Positions 35,264 through 42,996 of a stretch of 64,000 bases of DNA are shown in pieces (positions within the stretch are counted from its first letter, which is position 1; every line of letters begins with the position of its first letter). This DNA is from Bradyrhizobium quebecense (lineage in GTDB: Bacteria > Pseudomonadota > Alphaproteobacteria > Rhizobiales > Xanthobacteraceae), in the NCBI RefSeq assembly GCF_013373795.3, contig NZ_CP088022.1, forward strand, positions 62,001-126,000, written 5' to 3'. Below the pieces are notes generated by a model. The model was not told the DNA's origin. It saw only the letters and a list, made by a program, of their open reading frames with translations, and ran no database searches. The translations under genes were made by a program, and so were the position numbers.

Positions 35264-35668
35264 ATGCAGATCATCCTCATCATAGCCCTGTCCCTTCACG
35301 TCCTGTCATCGGTGTTTTGGGCCGGCTCCAGCTTCACTTTGGCGCGCACCGGCGGCCTCGGTGGCGAAAAGCTGCTGGTTCCGCAAATCGGCGCGGCGAC
35401 GGTTGCGATCGTGACCGGTGCCACGCTGTGGCGCCTGGTCCATGAAGGTTCGTTCGCGTTGTCGGAGCAGATCCTGGCGGGCGGCGCGCTCGCCGCGCTG
35501 GCCGCGATCACCGTGCAGATCATCGTCGGCGGCGGCGCCATCAGGCAGCTGCGCAATGGCGCGGCCGACGCATCAGCCGCACGTTCGCGGCTCGCGGTCG
35601 CCCAGCGCATCGCGGCCGGGCTGCTCGCGATCACCGCGCTCTGCATGGGCGCGGCGCGTTATGCGTGA
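35264..35668 (+). CDS. Small membrane protein, divergent from the TetR regulator
   Basis: A 134-residue protein with about four helices: 'IILIIALSLHVLSSVFWAGS', 'AATVAIVTGATLWRLV', 'ILAGGALAALAAITVQIIVGGGAI' and 'QRIAAGLLAITALCMGAAR'. The His-x-x-x-x-x-Phe-Trp pattern in helix one resembles the CopD/DUF-type small integral proteins, but I would not name a family. ATG at 35264 follows 'ttggagcgag'. It is likely the regulated target of the TetR gene. Confidence 0.75.
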   Translation: MQIILIIALSLHVLSSVFWAGSSFTLARTGGLGGEKLLVPQIGAATVAIVTGATLWRLVHEGSFALSEQILAGGALAALAAITVQIIVGGGAIRQLRNGAADASAARSRLAVAQRIAAGLLAITALCMGAARYA

Positions 35669-35670
35669 GC

Positions 35671-36888
35671 TCAAAACTTCCGCACCAGGTCCGGGGTGAT
35701 CTCTTTTAGGCTGCGGATGCCGAGCAGCGCGAGGTCGCGGTCGATCTCGGCGTGCAGCAGCGAGATCGCGCGCGAGACGCCGGCTTCGCCCGCGACCACC
35801 GCGCCGTAGAGGAACGGGCGGCCGATCCAGACGAAGTCCGCACCGAGCGCGAGCGCCTTGATTACGTCGGTGCCGCGGCGGATGCCGCCGTCCATCATCA
35901 CGGTCATGCTGCCCTTCTGCGCCGCGATCTCCGGCAGCGTGCGCAGCGCGGAGACGGTGTAGTCGAGCTGGCGGCCGCCGTGGTTGGAAACCATCACGCC
36001 GTCGCAGCCATGCTCGCGCGCCAGCCGCGCGTCCTCCGGCGAGATCAGCCCCTTGACCACGAGCTTGCCGCGCCAGCGCTTGCGGATCAGCTCGACGTGT
36101 TTCCAGGCGAGCTGGTCGCGGCTGCCGATGTTGCGCATCAAATTCTTGGACAGCACCGGCGGGCCCTGCTTGGCGTCCATGTTCTCGAAATGCGGCATGC
36201 CGTGATTGAACACGGTGCGGGCCCAGGTGTTCAGCAGCCAGTCCGGATGGGTGATGGTGTCCCAGAACACCCGCGGCGTGATCTCGAGCGGCACCTGGAA
36301 GCCGTTGCGGATGTTGTTCTCGCGGTTGGGCGGCACCGGCACGTCGGCGGTGACGACGAAGGTGTCGTAGCCGGCCGCCGCGACGCGATCGACCAGCGGT
36401 TCGATCCGCTCGTCGAGCCCGGCGAGATAGGCCTGGTACCAGGCCTGCTGATTGGCGGCGCGGACGTCCTCCAGCGTGATCAGCGAGGAAGCCGAGAGGA
36501 TCATCGGGACATTGGCCGCGGCCGCCGCGCGCGCCAGCACGATATCGCCGCGATAGGCGCACAGCGCTGACGAGCCCATCGGCGGGATCCCGAACGGCGA
36601 GGCGTAGGTCTTGCCGAACAGCGTCGTGGTCTGGTCGCGGCCGGAGACGTCCTTCAGTACCCGCGGCACGAAGCCGTATTCGTCGAACGCCCGGCGATTG
36701 TCTGACCGTGCCGCGTCGGTCTCGGCGCCGCCGGAGATGTAGCCGTAGAGGAATTTCGGCAACAGCCGCCGCGCCTGCGGCTCGAAATCGTCGAGCGTGA
36801 GATAGCGTCGCAAATGCCGGGGCACGGCACTCGCCGCGCGGTTGACGCTTGCGGGAGGCGGGGAAGGGGCTGCGGTCCGGTCGTGCAC
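35671..36888 (-). CDS. FMN-dependent alpha-hydroxy-acid oxidase/dehydrogenase
   Basis: A 405-residue TIM-barrel flavoenzyme: 'FGIPPMGSSALCAYRGDIVLARAA' (N-terminal FMN site), 'VVKGLISPEDARLAREHGCDGVMVSNHGGRQLD' (catalytic His in 'SNHGG', about residue 290) and 'VMMDGGIRRGTDVIKALALGADFVWIGRPF'. The family oxidises L-lactate, glycolate, mandelate or longer 2-hydroxy acids; substrate cannot be fixed here. The likely start is GTG at 36888 ('MHDRTAAPSP'). An uninterrupted heptamer repeat lies in its leader. Confidence 0.9.
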   Translation of the reverse strand: MHDRTAAPSPPPASVNRAASAVPRHLRRYLTLDDFEPQARRLLPKFLYGYISGGAETDAARSDNRRAFDEYGFVPRVLKDVSGRDQTTTLFGKTYASPFGIPPMGSSALCAYRGDIVLARAAAAANVPMILSASSLITLEDVRAANQQAWYQAYLAGLDERIEPLVDRVAAAGYDTFVVTADVPVPPNRENNIRNGFQVPLEITPRVFWDTITHPDWLLNTWARTVFNHGMPHFENMDAKQGPPVLSKNLMRNIGSRDQLAWKHVELIRKRWRGKLVVKGLISPEDARLAREHGCDGVMVSNHGGRQLDYTVSALRTLPEIAAQKGSMTVMMDGGIRRGTDVIKALALGADFVWIGRPFLYGAVVAGEAGVSRAISLLHAEIDRDLALLGIRSLKEITPDLVRKF

Positions 36889-36905
36889 GTCGAGTGTTTC
36901 CGTTG

Positions 36906-36940
36906 TTCTTGGTTCTTGGTTCTTGGTTCTTGGTTCTTGG
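36906..36940. repeat. Five perfect tandem copies of TTCTTGG
   Basis: Five uninterrupted copies of the heptamer TTCTTGG run from 36906 to 36940, followed by a partial unit 'ttgg'. The array is 17 bases upstream of the start of the minus-strand hydroxyacid-oxidase gene and 13 bases after the stop of the MCE gene. Confidence 0.9.
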
Positions 36941-36953
36941 TTGGAGTTTCGGG

Positions 36954-37763
36954 TTAGCGCCTGCCGCCGCGCCCGACAATTTTCTCGTTGAACGTGTTGA
37001 CGGACTGGCTGACGTCGCTGAGCGTCCTGCGGGTTTCGGCGATCATGGCGCCGGATTTCTTGTCAAAACTCTGGATCAGCTCGCGCAGCGAGATCACGGT
37101 CGGTAGCAACTCGCCGCCATATTTGTCGCTACCGAAGCTCTTCAGGAACTTGTCGGCGGACGTCAACTTGCCGTCGACCGCGTCGACGCCGTCCTCGGCG
37201 GCATCGATGAAGCCCGCGATCAGCTCGCCACTGCCGGACAGCGAGTTGGTGAAGTTCTCGAGCCCGAGCAGCGAGTCCTTGATGTCGGCCTCGTTCTCGG
37301 TGATGACGCGATCGACATTGCGCAGCGCGACGCGCAGCTTCTCCTGGATGCCCATCGTGCCTTCGGCGTCGGCGGTCAGCTCGGGAATGCCGTCGGCGCC
37401 GAGCGCAGGCGGCGGAGCATCGTCGGTGCCGCCGGTGAAGGAGATCGAGGCGATCCCGGTGAGGCCCTGGAATTCGAGGCCGACCTGGGTGTCCTTCTTG
37501 ATCGGGGCGTTGCCCTCGATCCGCGTCATCGCCACCACGCGGTGACGGTCGAGCCTGATCGAGACCACCTCGCCGATCCGCACGCCGGCGAAGTTGACGC
37601 TGCCGCCGCGGCGCAGGCCGGAGGCCGAGCCCTCGAACACGACGCGGAACGGCACCATCCGTTTGATGCCGGCATAGCGCTGATAGCCCAGCCAGCCGCC
37701 GAGCGAGCCGGCGATCAGGGCCAGCGTCAGGGTGCCGATCACGAGATTGCTGGCGCGCGCCAT
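36954..37763 (-). CDS. MCE/MlaD-family lipid-transport protein, orphan
   Basis: A 269-residue protein from ATG 37763 (11 extra residues if GTG-like start at 37796 is used). N-terminal membrane anchor 'NLVIGTLTLALIAGSLGGWLGY', then one MCE domain ('FRVVFEGSASGLRRGGSVNFAGVRIGEV', with the 'GLxxGxxVxxxGxxxGxV' MlaD motif) and a long helical C-terminal region with 'VALRNVDRVITENEADIKD'. MCE proteins hold phospholipid for transport across the periplasm by an ABC system. No ATPase or permease gene lies beside it here. Confidence 0.87.
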   Translation of the reverse strand: MARASNLVIGTLTLALIAGSLGGWLGYQRYAGIKRMVPFRVVFEGSASGLRRGGSVNFAGVRIGEVVSIRLDRHRVVAMTRIEGNAPIKKDTQVGLEFQGLTGIASISFTGGTDDAPPPALGADGIPELTADAEGTMGIQEKLRVALRNVDRVITENEADIKDSLLGLENFTNSLSGSGELIAGFIDAAEDGVDAVDGKLTSADKFLKSFGSDKYGGELLPTVISLRELIQSFDKKSGAMIAETRRTLSDVSQSVNTFNEKIVGRGGRR

Positions 37764-37840
37764 GCGTTGGGGACCTGTCCGCGAAGCAGACCTCAAGAGA
37801 TAGCGGATTTGCGGCGGATAGTCACCGCGCTTGTCCTCTT

Positions 37841-37866
37841 ACCTCGCCCCGCTTGCGGGGAGAGGT
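37841..37866. repeat. Short 'cacctctcccc'-family hairpin
   Basis: The sequence 'acctcgccccgcttgcgggg' continuing 'agaggt' forms a hairpin of about ten pairs with one mismatch. It resembles the left module of the elements at 5733, 7572 and 59058, and lies between two co-oriented genes. Confidence 0.6.
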
Positions 37867-37875
37867 AGTGGAGAG

Positions 37876-38802
37876 TCATGCGCTCTGCCTCCGCGACGCC
37901 GCGAAGACGCCGGCCAGCACCAGCGCGAAGCCGATGAAATGGAAGGCCTGCGGATGCTCGCCGATGAACACGATCGACATGATGGTGCCGAACACCGGAA
38001 CCATGTGGAAGAACGGCGCGGCGCGGTTGGCGCCAATCAGCTGCACACCGCGGTTGAAGCACAGATAGGCCACCGTCGAGGGGAATACCGCGACATAGAA
38101 CAGCGACAGCAGATTGCTGGTGGTGAGCTGCATCACCGGACGCGTGCCGAGTTCCCAGATCAGGAACGGGATCAGCAACAGCGCGCCGCAGCCGAAGGTG
38201 AAGGCCGCGACCGACAGGCCATGGATCTTGGGCCGCTTCAGGGTCAGCACCGAGTACAGCGCGAAGATCACCAGCGCGGCGATGAAGATCAGGTCGCCCT
38301 TGTTGAACTCGATCTTCGACAGCGTCGTGAGATCGCCGTGCAGCAGGATCACCAGCACGCCGGCGAGCGATAGCAACACGCCGCAGAGCTGCGCCAGCGT
38401 CAGCCGCGCGCCGAGCAGGATCAGCGACCACAGCGCGACCATCAGCGGCACGGAGGATTGCAGCAACAGCGTGTTGAGCGCCTGGGTGTGCTCGAGCGCC
38501 CAGTATTGCAGCGTGTTGAAGGCGCTGATGCCGGTCATCGACAGCAGCATCATGATGCCGAGATTCTTGCGGATCGCAGGCCAGTCGCTGGCGAGGTGCT
38601 TCCAGGCAAACGGCAGGATGATCAGGAACGCCACGAACCAGCGCAGGAACGACAGCGTCACCGGCGGAATATGGCCGGCCGCGAGCCGGCCGACGATGGC
38701 ATTGCCGGCCCAGCACATCGCGGTGATGCAGAGCAGCAGATATGGCTGGTTGGCGATCCAGGAGCCGGACGCAGGCGTTGTGGTGGAATCGGTGGCAGAC
38801 AT
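37876..38802 (-). CDS. EamA/DMT-family transporter, paralogue of the 31690-32631 gene
   Basis: A 308-residue, ten-helix exporter with the same blocks as its paralogue: 'NQPYLLLCITAMCWAGNAIV', 'PPVTLSFLRWFVAFLIILPFAW', 'QSSVPLMVALWSLILLGARLT', 'RPKIHGLSVAAFTFGCGAL' and 'RAAPFFHMVPVFGTIMSIVFI'. The two proteins look about half identical by eye along the whole length. The substrate is not known. ATG at 38802 gives the expected start; there is no leader peptide. An upstream promoter probably lies in the 290-base gap before the XRE-like gene. Confidence 0.92.
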   Translation of the reverse strand: MSATDSTTTPASGSWIANQPYLLLCITAMCWAGNAIVGRLAAGHIPPVTLSFLRWFVAFLIILPFAWKHLASDWPAIRKNLGIMMLLSMTGISAFNTLQYWALEHTQALNTLLLQSSVPLMVALWSLILLGARLTLAQLCGVLLSLAGVLVILLHGDLTTLSKIEFNKGDLIFIAALVIFALYSVLTLKRPKIHGLSVAAFTFGCGALLLIPFLIWELGTRPVMQLTTSNLLSLFYVAVFPSTVAYLCFNRGVQLIGANRAAPFFHMVPVFGTIMSIVFIGEHPQAFHFIGFALVLAGVFAASRRQSA

Positions 38803-39017
38803 GCGAAAGGCCCGGGTTCACGGCGCCGCGGCCCGCCCGCCCGGCCGTCGCCGGGCCGGTATGGATCGTCCCGGCGCCCCGTCACAGACACGGATTCCGC
38901 CGTTCTATCAATGGGGATCGACGCATCGCGACCATGCGCGAAGGCCTCTTACGGAAGGCGCGATGGCGCTTTGCCAGGCCGGTCGGCACACGCCGATCCG
39001 CCACAAGCCTCTTGTAT

Positions 39018-39095
39018 GAGCATGATCTCCGCGCAAACGCGTTCCGCGTTTGTCGCGAGGGAAAACCGCGTCGCACTTTTCCGGATCATGCTCTA
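39018..39095. repeat. TAGAGCATGATCC palindromic repeat that supplies a stop codon
   Basis: 'gagcatgatct' at the left and 'ggatcatgctcta' at the right form imperfect ends, with an internal 'aacgcgttccgcgtt' hairpin. On the minus strand it begins TAGAGCATGATCCGG; the TAG is the stop codon of the XRE-like gene. Elements starting this way are common in Bradyrhizobium. The remainder of 38803-39017 shows nothing that I recognise. Confidence 0.75.
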
Positions 39096-39479
39096 GCCGG
39101 TCTCCGGCGGCGTGGTCTGGCGCTTGACGATCTGCTCGGCGAGCTCGATCAGGATCCGCTTGGTGTCAGGGTCCTTGACGTCGCGGAACACCCGCAGCAT
39201 GCGCAGCTCGAGCAGGGATTGCAGCGATTCCGACGCCTGGCCGCCTTGTGTCTGCGCTGTGGCGGCGGGCCGGTGATTGAGGATGTCGGCGGCGATCCCG
39301 AGCATCTCGGCGACGGTCGCCAGGCGGCCGGTATCGATTTTGACGGTGCCGTCCACGCCGTTCTTTTGCAGGGAGGCCCCCGCGCACAGGATCTCGGCGA
39401 GATCTGCCTGCGACAGCCCGATTGCGCGCCAGCGCGCCTGCACCAGTTGATCGATCTGGTCGTCCTGCGATGTGCTCAT
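39093..39479 (-). CDS. XRE-like helix-turn-helix protein
   Basis: A 128-residue protein whose N-terminal 70 residues resemble a degenerate XRE domain: 'QLVQARWRAIGLSQADLAEILCAGASLQKNGVDG', with 'TGRLATVAEMLGIAADIL' as the later helices. The C-terminal half ('ESLQSLLELRMLRVFRDVKDPDTKRILIELAEQIV') is helical and may dimerise. It is probably a DNA-binding regulator. Its stop codon is contributed by a repeat element. Target unknown; it is co-oriented with luxR 421 bases upstream. Confidence 0.75.
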   Translation of the reverse strand: MSTSQDDQIDQLVQARWRAIGLSQADLAEILCAGASLQKNGVDGTVKIDTGRLATVAEMLGIAADILNHRPAATAQTQGGQASESLQSLLELRMLRVFRDVKDPDTKRILIELAEQIVKRQTTPPETG

Positions 39480-39899
39480 GGTGCGCTTGGGCGATCTCCA
39501 GCTACGTCCGTCGACAGCATGTCCGCGACGATGATTGGTAGCAAATGGAACAGCGGTTCGTCGCGACGGGACTTCTACGGATCACCCGGATCGACAATCG
39601 GTCCCGGCGCACCGGGCGAGGTGCAGGACGAACCGTGCTTTCACGACAGCTCGGCAGTCGCGCCGGGCGGGCACTGCAATATGCACCCATGGTCTGAAAT
39701 CCCTGTCATCGGGCCGCAGCCTTATTATCTAGATCGTACGCGAATGCAATCTGTGGGTGATCGTGGAGGCAAATCCAACCCGGATGTGTGACCTTGCCAC
39801 AGTTCGCGGCGTTGCCGCCGAGCGCGGCGATATGGGGCGCACGGAAGCAGCGCGCACCGAAGCAGCCCTCAGAGCGCCGCGACGGCCGCGCGGCCCCGC
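39480..39899. other. Intergenic region with one possible short frame (39531-39791, +)
   Basis: This 420-base gap has no recognised repeat. One plus-strand frame from ATG at 39531 gives 86 residues starting MIGSKWNSGSSRRDF and ending 'RGGKSNPDV'. Its third positions are mixed and it has no ribosome-binding site that convinces me, so I do not call it a gene. The part near 39700-39780 is relatively AT-rich and may hold the promoter of the minus-strand XRE-like gene. Confidence 0.3.
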
Positions 39900-40673
39900 T
39901 CACAGGTCGATGATCCCGAGCGCGATGCTCTTCGCCACCCCGTGCGTCTTGTTGGAGGCCTCGAGCTTGCGCAGCGCCTGCTTGATGAAGCCTTCCACCG
40001 TCTCCGGCGAAATGCCGAGGATCTGCGCGGTGTCGACCACGGTCTTGCCGCGCGCCGCCCAGGCGATCACTTCCTTCTCCCGTGCCGTCAGCTTGATGGT
40101 CTCGGCGGCGTCGGCGGGTTTCAGGATGGTCGGCGCGTTGCGCTGGTCGCGGTTGACGATGTCCATCGCGCGCTGCACCCAGTAGATCATTAACAGATGC
40201 AGTTCATGGCGATGGCAGACGAACAGCTTGTCGAAGTCGCGCCGCTCGTCTTCCCAGAAGAACACCGTCGAGCTCGAATGCACGGCGCCGAGCCGGTCGC
40301 GGTAATGGAAAGGCACCACGAAGCCGTCCTTGAAGCCGAACTCGCGGGCGGCATCCATCGTCTTGGCTTCGGGCGCCCGCTTGTGTCCGCTTCGTTCCGG
40401 CAGCTTCAGGCTGCTCCAGCTGAACGGCGTGTTGGTGCGTCGCGACCGCGCCAGCGCCGGATCGGCATGGACGAACTCGTTCTGCACATACGCCCGCTTC
40501 CAGGCGTCGGGAAAGGTGCCGACATGATAGGGCAGATCAAGGTCGGGCCGGCCGGCATCGACAAAGGCGAAGCCCGAAAAGCCGTAGTTCTGGACGACAC
40601 GATGCAATGACGAGCTGAGCTCGTCGATGGTATGCGACGCCTCGATGGTTGCAATCGCGTCTACCAGGCCCAT
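39900..40673 (-). CDS. LuxR-family quorum-sensing regulator
   Basis: A 257-residue LuxR-type protein. Its N-terminal autoinducer domain keeps the conserved ligand residues W58, Y62, D71, P72, W86 and G117 ('PDAWKRAYVQNEFVHADPALARS' region), and the C-terminal GerE helix-turn-helix is 'LTAREKEVIAWAARGKTVVDTAQILGISPETVEGFI' from about 192. It is divergent from the luxI-type gene with a 78-base shared gap, so it probably senses that enzyme's product. The described bjaR1-bjaI pair is co-oriented as I recall, so this is likely a different pair. Confidence 0.94.
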   Translation of the reverse strand: MGLVDAIATIEASHTIDELSSSLHRVVQNYGFSGFAFVDAGRPDLDLPYHVGTFPDAWKRAYVQNEFVHADPALARSRRTNTPFSWSSLKLPERSGHKRAPEAKTMDAAREFGFKDGFVVPFHYRDRLGAVHSSSTVFFWEDERRDFDKLFVCHRHELHLLMIYWVQRAMDIVNRDQRNAPTILKPADAAETIKLTAREKEVIAWAARGKTVVDTAQILGISPETVEGFIKQALRKLEASNKTHGVAKSIALGIIDL

Positions 40674-40683
40674 TGACTAAAAC

Positions 40684-40698
40684 CCCCGGTTTTCGGGG
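40684..40698 (-). promoter_or_regulatory. Hairpin over the luxR ribosome-binding site
   Basis: On the minus-strand transcript ccccg-aaaac-cgggg is a perfect 5-bp hairpin just upstream of the luxR start at 40673. Its 3' arm includes the only G-rich ribosome-binding-site candidate (rc of 40683-40687). Confidence 0.45.
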
Positions 40699-40714
40699 TA
40701 CCACAGTTAACCCC
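40695..40714. promoter_or_regulatory. lux-box-like 20-bp element between luxR and luxI
   Basis: The 20-base sequence with ends ggggt and acccc is a 5-bp inverted repeat with a 10-base centre, the size of known lux boxes. It is located 38-57 bases before the luxI start. The centre is not symmetric, so identification as the LuxR site is tentative. Confidence 0.35.
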
Positions 40715-40751
40715 TTTCGTTCCAGATGTTCCGCATTTGGAGGAAGGGATA

Positions 40752-41408
40752 ATGCCGCATTCATTGGACGGATATCATGCACTCATCACCAGGGAAGAGC
40801 TTGATGCGGCGCATGTCGGGGCGATGTTGCGGCTGCGCAAGCAACTGTTCGTCGACCATTGCGGCTGGCTTCTGAGCACGACCGGCGACGTCGAACGCGA
40901 TCAGTTCGACAGTTGGTATACCGAGCACTGCCTGTTGTTCTCAGGCGTCGAGCTGGTCGGCGGCTTCCGGGCGATCCGCACCGATTATCCCTATCTGACC
41001 AAGTCGGTGTTCCCGCAGCTTGCGATGCGTCGCTTTCCGAGCCGTCGCGATGCCTGGGAAATCAGCCGGTTCGGCGTGCTGCCTGGTGTCGCGAGGTCGC
41101 GGACGGCACGCGTGAACTACGCGCTGATGTTCCGCTTCGCCGAGCTGCGCGGGGCGGCGGCGCTCGTGGCGCTCGCCGACCTTTCCTACGAGCGCTTTCT
41201 CACCCGCATGGACATCCGCACCCGCCGCTACGGCCCGCCGCAGGTGATCGGCAATGATCGCATGGGCCGCCCGCTGACGGCGCTCGCCGGAGAAATCCCG
41301 CTTGGTCTCGCCGACAATCCCGGCCTGACCAAATTCCTCGACCTTGGACGGCAATTGGAGATTCACGATGCCTCACATGTTCTCGGACGTTCGAGCATTC
41401 CAGCGTGA
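40752..41408 (+). CDS. LuxI-family acyl-homoserine-lactone synthase
   Basis: A 218-residue autoinducer synthase. All conserved LuxI residues line up with correct spacing: R29, F33, W39 ('RLRKQLFVDHCGW'), D50 and D53 ('ERDQFDSWY'), R73 ('GGFRAIRTDYP'), F87, E103 and R106 ('WEISRFGV'). It joins an acyl group from acyl-ACP or acyl-CoA to S-adenosylmethionine, releasing an acyl-homoserine lactone; the acyl group cannot be told. ATG at 40752 follows a strong 'ggaggaaggg' site. Its last 41 bases overlap the following P450 gene, so the two are translated together. Confidence 0.94.
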   Translation: MPHSLDGYHALITREELDAAHVGAMLRLRKQLFVDHCGWLLSTTGDVERDQFDSWYTEHCLLFSGVELVGGFRAIRTDYPYLTKSVFPQLAMRRFPSRRDAWEISRFGVLPGVARSRTARVNYALMFRFAELRGAAALVALADLSYERFLTRMDIRTRRYGPPQVIGNDRMGRPLTALAGEIPLGLADNPGLTKFLDLGRQLEIHDASHVLGRSSIPA

Positions 41409-42732
41409 CCCGCTGCGTCTGTTGCTGACGCGCGGCAACGAGGCCGAGCTGGGTCTCGTGCCCCTGCGGCTCGGTCCTGCGCCCGTCTTTCTGGTGAACG
41501 ATCCCGATCTGCTGCGCCCGATCCTCAAGGCGCCGGAGACCGACATCGGAAAGGGGAAGCTGATCAAGAAGCTGACGCCGGTGCTCGGCCGCAGCTCGCT
41601 GATGCTGAGCGGCGAGGAGCACAAGCGGCGGCGGACGGTGCTGCAGAAGCACATGGCCAAGGGCAGCGTCGAGAAATTCCTGCCGCATATGTGCGCCGAG
41701 ATCCGCGCGGTCGGCGCCAGCCTGGCCCGGCTCGGATCGTTCGATCCGCATCATGTCACGGCGATGCTGGCGTTGCGGACTATCTGCGTCGCGATCTTCG
41801 GCTCCCAGTTGATGTCGTCCGGCGACGAGGAAGCGCTGGTTCAGGCCGTCGGCGTGATCGAGGACGATCTGGCCGAGGAGATGTTCCGCGCGTTGCCGTT
41901 CGGTCCGGTGGCTTGGTACCGGCGCCGGCAGAACCGGGTCTGCGCCAAGCTCGCGATGTCGACGGTGGTGCAGCGCCTGCGCCGCAAGGCGGGCTCAAGC
42001 AGCGCGCTGCGGGATCTCGAGGCGCTCGGCCTGAGCGATCGCGATCTCGAGGACGAGATCCTGACACTGCTGCTGGCCGGCCATCACACCACCGGTTCGA
42101 CTGCGGCGTGGATGTTCTACCAGATGGCGTCCGATCCCGCCCTGATGGACGACATTGCCGACGAGGCGGCGGAGTGCCTTGGCGACGACGGCGAGCTGCG
42201 GCTTGACGCGGTGAAGCGCGCCAATCTGAGCGCGACGCTTGTCAAGGAGGTCTGCCGGCTGTATCCCAGCGCCTGGTGGTTCTCGCGCGAGGTGATGCAG
42301 CCGGTGACGATCGGCGGGCGCGACCTCAAGGTCGGCACCTCGCTGCTGATCTGTCCCTGGCAATTGCAGCGCGATCCCAGGCATTTCGAGGATCCCGACC
42401 GCTTCCTGATGACGCGGCGCTACAACACCGACGCCTACATCCCGTTCGGCGCCGGCCCGCGCGCCTGCGCCGGGATGGGGGTTGCGATGCTCGAGTTGCA
42501 ATTGCTCGCGCTCGAGATCGCAGCCGCCTATCGCTTCACCGCCGTCAGCCCGAATCCGGCGCCCTGGCCGAAAGCTTCGGTGACGCTGATTCCGCCGCCG
42601 ATGACGATCGACATCGAAGTCCGCGAGCTGCCATCGCGCATCCTGCATCTCGGCGAGGAAGCCGAGCGGCTGCCATACATTTCATCCGCCAGCGCGGCGT
42701 CCATCAGCACATTACAATCGGTATCCCAATGA
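41368..42732 (+). CDS. Cytochrome P450
   Basis: A 454-residue soluble P450 with every diagnostic motif: I-helix 'AGHHTTGST' (residues 237-245), K-helix ExxR in 'KEVCRLYP' (E294, R297), and heme-binding 'FGAGPRACAGMG' (C367). There is no N-terminal membrane anchor. ATG at 41368, with 'ttggag' eight bases before, lies inside the end of the luxI gene. P450s of this class use ferredoxin partners; none is encoded here. Its substrate is unknown; the luxI overlap suggests a role linked to signal making or to a signal-controlled product. The stop overlaps the next small gene (ATGA). Confidence 0.95.
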   Translation: MPHMFSDVRAFQRDPLRLLLTRGNEAELGLVPLRLGPAPVFLVNDPDLLRPILKAPETDIGKGKLIKKLTPVLGRSSLMLSGEEHKRRRTVLQKHMAKGSVEKFLPHMCAEIRAVGASLARLGSFDPHHVTAMLALRTICVAIFGSQLMSSGDEEALVQAVGVIEDDLAEEMFRALPFGPVAWYRRRQNRVCAKLAMSTVVQRLRRKAGSSSALRDLEALGLSDRDLEDEILTLLLAGHHTTGSTAAWMFYQMASDPALMDDIADEAAECLGDDGELRLDAVKRANLSATLVKEVCRLYPSAWWFSREVMQPVTIGGRDLKVGTSLLICPWQLQRDPRHFEDPDRFLMTRRYNTDAYIPFGAGPRACAGMGVAMLELQLLALEIAAAYRFTAVSPNPAPWPKASVTLIPPPMTIDIEVRELPSRILHLGEEAERLPYISSASAASISTLQSVSQ

Positions 42733-42989
42733 CAACACACATCACGACTGCCAGCATCGGGCAGAGGGCCATGGATCAAGTGCAAATGCGCAGCTTGCGC
42801 GACGTCATCGCGGTGTTGATCGAGCAGCGCAGCATCGTGACGGCGGCCGGCGCGACCTTCGCCGCACATCTGCTCGACCTCGCGATCATGCAGCTCAGGC
42901 TCAACGTCAACGATATTTCGGCGGAGGAATTGTCCGGCCTGTCCGACTATGTCGGCGCGGAGTTCAACAGGGACAAGCCCTCGCATTGA
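42729..42989 (+). CDS. Small protein coupled to the P450 gene, 86 aa, unknown
   Basis: The ATG at 42729 overlaps the P450 stop (ATGA). The 86-residue product begins MTTHITTASIGQRAMDQVQ and is mainly helical, with 'LRDVIAVLIEQRSIVTAAGATFAAHLLDLAIMQLRLN' as a possible amphipathic helix pair and 'NDISAEELSGLSDYVGAEF' at the C-terminus. No cofactor motif, signal peptide or clear membrane segment. I do not recognise a family. The overlap and good codon usage support it as a real third member of the luxI-P450 unit. Confidence 0.7.
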   Translation: MTTHITTASIGQRAMDQVQMRSLRDVIAVLIEQRSIVTAAGATFAAHLLDLAIMQLRLNVNDISAEELSGLSDYVGAEFNRDKPSH

Positions 42990-42996
42990 TCGCGCG

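Noticed and set aside
39531..39791. An 86-residue plus-strand frame near luxR
   Set aside because: No convincing ribosome-binding site, mixed third-position use and no recognised motif; kept only as a possibility in the intergenic entry.
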